Origin: JACCTH01 sp050741915
Lineage (GTDB): Bacteria > Actinomycetota > Acidimicrobiia > Spongiisociales > ZC4RG35
DNA: 6,880 nucleotides
NCBI GenBank assembly: GCA_050741915.1
Contig: JBOGEX010000119.1
Span: 1 to 6,880 of the forward strand
Direction of reading: 5' to 3'
Under the pieces are notes generated by a model. It was not told where the DNA came from, did not search any database, and saw nothing but the letters and a program-made list of their open reading frames with translations. This document shows, in pieces, positions 6,226 through 6,880 of the stretch. The translations under genes were made by a program, and so were the position numbers. The stretch's first letter is position 1. Every line of letters starts with the position of its first letter.

Positions 6226-6245
6226 GCCGTTCGCTCGAAAGCGGC
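6226..6245 (+). other. Hairpin in the SDR-kinase gap
   Basis: Immediately after the SDR stop, GCCG-TTC (6226-6232), loop GCTC, GAA (6237-6239), bulge AG and CGGC (6242-6245) form a 7-bp stem with a 2-nt bulge. Only three T follow, so it is at most a weak terminator. It fills the place where a ribosome-binding site for the kinase gene would be expected. Confidence 0.45.
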
Positions 6246-6253
6246 GCCTTTAG

Positions 6254-6880
6254 ATGCAGCTCGTTGCCGGAGTCGACTGCTCTACCCAAGCCACGAAAGT
6301 GCTCATCGTCGATCCCGACGATGGCTCAGTGGTGGCGACGGGGAGGTTCTCCCACGAGGTAGCGGGTGTCGGAGGAGCGCGGGAAACGGACCCGAGTCAG
6401 TGGTGGGATGCGCTATCTCACGCACTCGCTCAGGCGGGCCGGTCCGCCGAGGTGAGCGCAATCTCGGTAGGCGGTCAGCAACACGGTTTGGTCGCGCTTG
6501 GCGCCGATGGTTGGCCCCTGCGGCCGGCGCTGCTGTGGAATGATGTCAGGGCGGCGGGTGAGGCTCGCACCTTGGTCGAGGCATTGGGCGGACCTGGGGT
6601 TTGGGCCGACCGAATCGGGCTAGTGCCGGTCGCGTCTTACACGGTCAGCAAATGGGCCTGGCTGCGACGCAACGAGCCAGATGTGGCGAAGGCGACCGTG
6701 GCAGTCCTGCTTCCCCATGATTTCATCAACACCCGGCTTACCGGGGTTCGTACGACCGATCGCGGCGACGCCTCGGGCACGGGTTGGTGGTCCTCCGCCG
6801 GCGAGGAATATTCGGCTGACGTTCTTTCGCTGTCCGAGGTTCAACTGGACGCCACGATGCTTCCGACGGTGCTGGGTCCA
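6254..6880 (+). CDS. xylB: FGGY-family carbohydrate kinase, xylulokinase type, N-terminal part only
   Basis: ATP-dependent phosphorylation of a ketose, most likely D-xylulose to D-xylulose 5-phosphate. Seen: 209 residues up to the right edge; the family has about 480-500, so the C-terminal ATPase half and the catalytic Asp (Asp233 in E. coli XylB) are outside. Present are the N-terminal phosphate loop GVDCSTQATKVLIVD (6-20, with the metal-site Asp8), SVGGQQHGLVAL (71-82; the XylB SGQMHG substrate motif), LRPALLWNDVRA (89-100), SKWAWLRRNEPDVA (132-145), VLLPHDFINTRLTG (151-164) and TDRGDASGTGWW (168-179). This combination fits xylulokinases better than glycerol or ribulose kinases. An in-frame TAG directly before the ATG rules out an earlier start. 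No Shine-Dalgarno is visible. It is 28 nt behind the SDR gene and would complete the pathway opened by the dehydrogenases. Confidence 0.9.
   Translation, partial: MQLVAGVDCSTQATKVLIVDPDDGSVVATGRFSHEVAGVGGARETDPSQWWDALSHALAQAGRSAEVSAISVGGQQHGLVALGADGWPLRPALLWNDVRAAGEARTLVEALGGPGVWADRIGLVPVASYTVSKWAWLRRNEPDVAKATVAVLLPHDFINTRLTGVRTTDRGDASGTGWWSSAGEEYSADVLSLSEVQLDATMLPTVLGP

Noticed and set aside
6226..6253. Rho-independent terminator after the SDR gene
   Set aside because: The stem is followed by only three T, and the kinase gene behind it fits the same pathway, so the operon probably continues.
1..6880. Mobile element, prophage, CRISPR, tRNA or toxin-antitoxin content
   Set aside because: I found no repeat arrays, transposase, integrase or RNA-gene signatures. 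All long stretches are accounted for by metabolic and transport genes, and no gap exceeds 150 nt.

Overview
The window looks like part of a polyol (sugar-alcohol) uptake and catabolism locus from a GC-rich bacterium. A free-living actinobacterium, possibly of the Acidimicrobiia, is my best guess. The reasons are the high GC content, GTG starts, heavily overlapping genes, long spurious antisense frames, and a lipoprotein with a Thr/Gly/Pro-rich tether and an Arg-Arg signal peptide. No phylogenetic marker gene is present, so the taxonomy is inference.

Left arm (minus strand, reading leftwards from about 2250): a sugar-alcohol-type ABC transporter substrate-binding lipoprotein (805-2203 region) is followed after a 57-nt gap by the first MalF/SmoF-type permease, which runs off the left edge. 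The second permease and any ATPase would lie beyond position 1. A hairpin at the end of the binding-protein gene and a short tandem repeat in front of the permease fill the junction between them.

Centre (2204-2353): a 150-nt divergent regulatory region. It carries a good sigma70-like promoter for the transporter, two adjacent inverted repeats that could be operators, and strong ribosome-binding sites for both arms.

Right arm (plus strand): five genes form one apparent operon. They are a mannitol 2-dehydrogenase/D-arabinitol 4-dehydrogenase family enzyme, a DeoR-family regulator, an inositol-monophosphatase-family phosphatase, a short-chain dehydrogenase and an FGGY kinase of xylulokinase type (cut by the right edge). 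The first three junctions overlap by 4, 8 and 4 nt. The last is a 28-nt gap that holds a hairpin and no visible Shine-Dalgarno site.

Inferred logic: the transporter imports a polyol, one or both dehydrogenases oxidise it to a ketose, and the kinase makes a ketose phosphate (D-xylulose 5-phosphate if the substrate is D-arabinitol or xylitol) that enters the pentose phosphate pathway. DeoR would sense the phosphorylated intermediate and control both arms. The odd member is the phosphatase, which has no place in the textbook version of this pathway and is the most interesting point here. Apart from that, the locus is built of well-known families; I see no phage, CRISPR, IS element or RNA gene.
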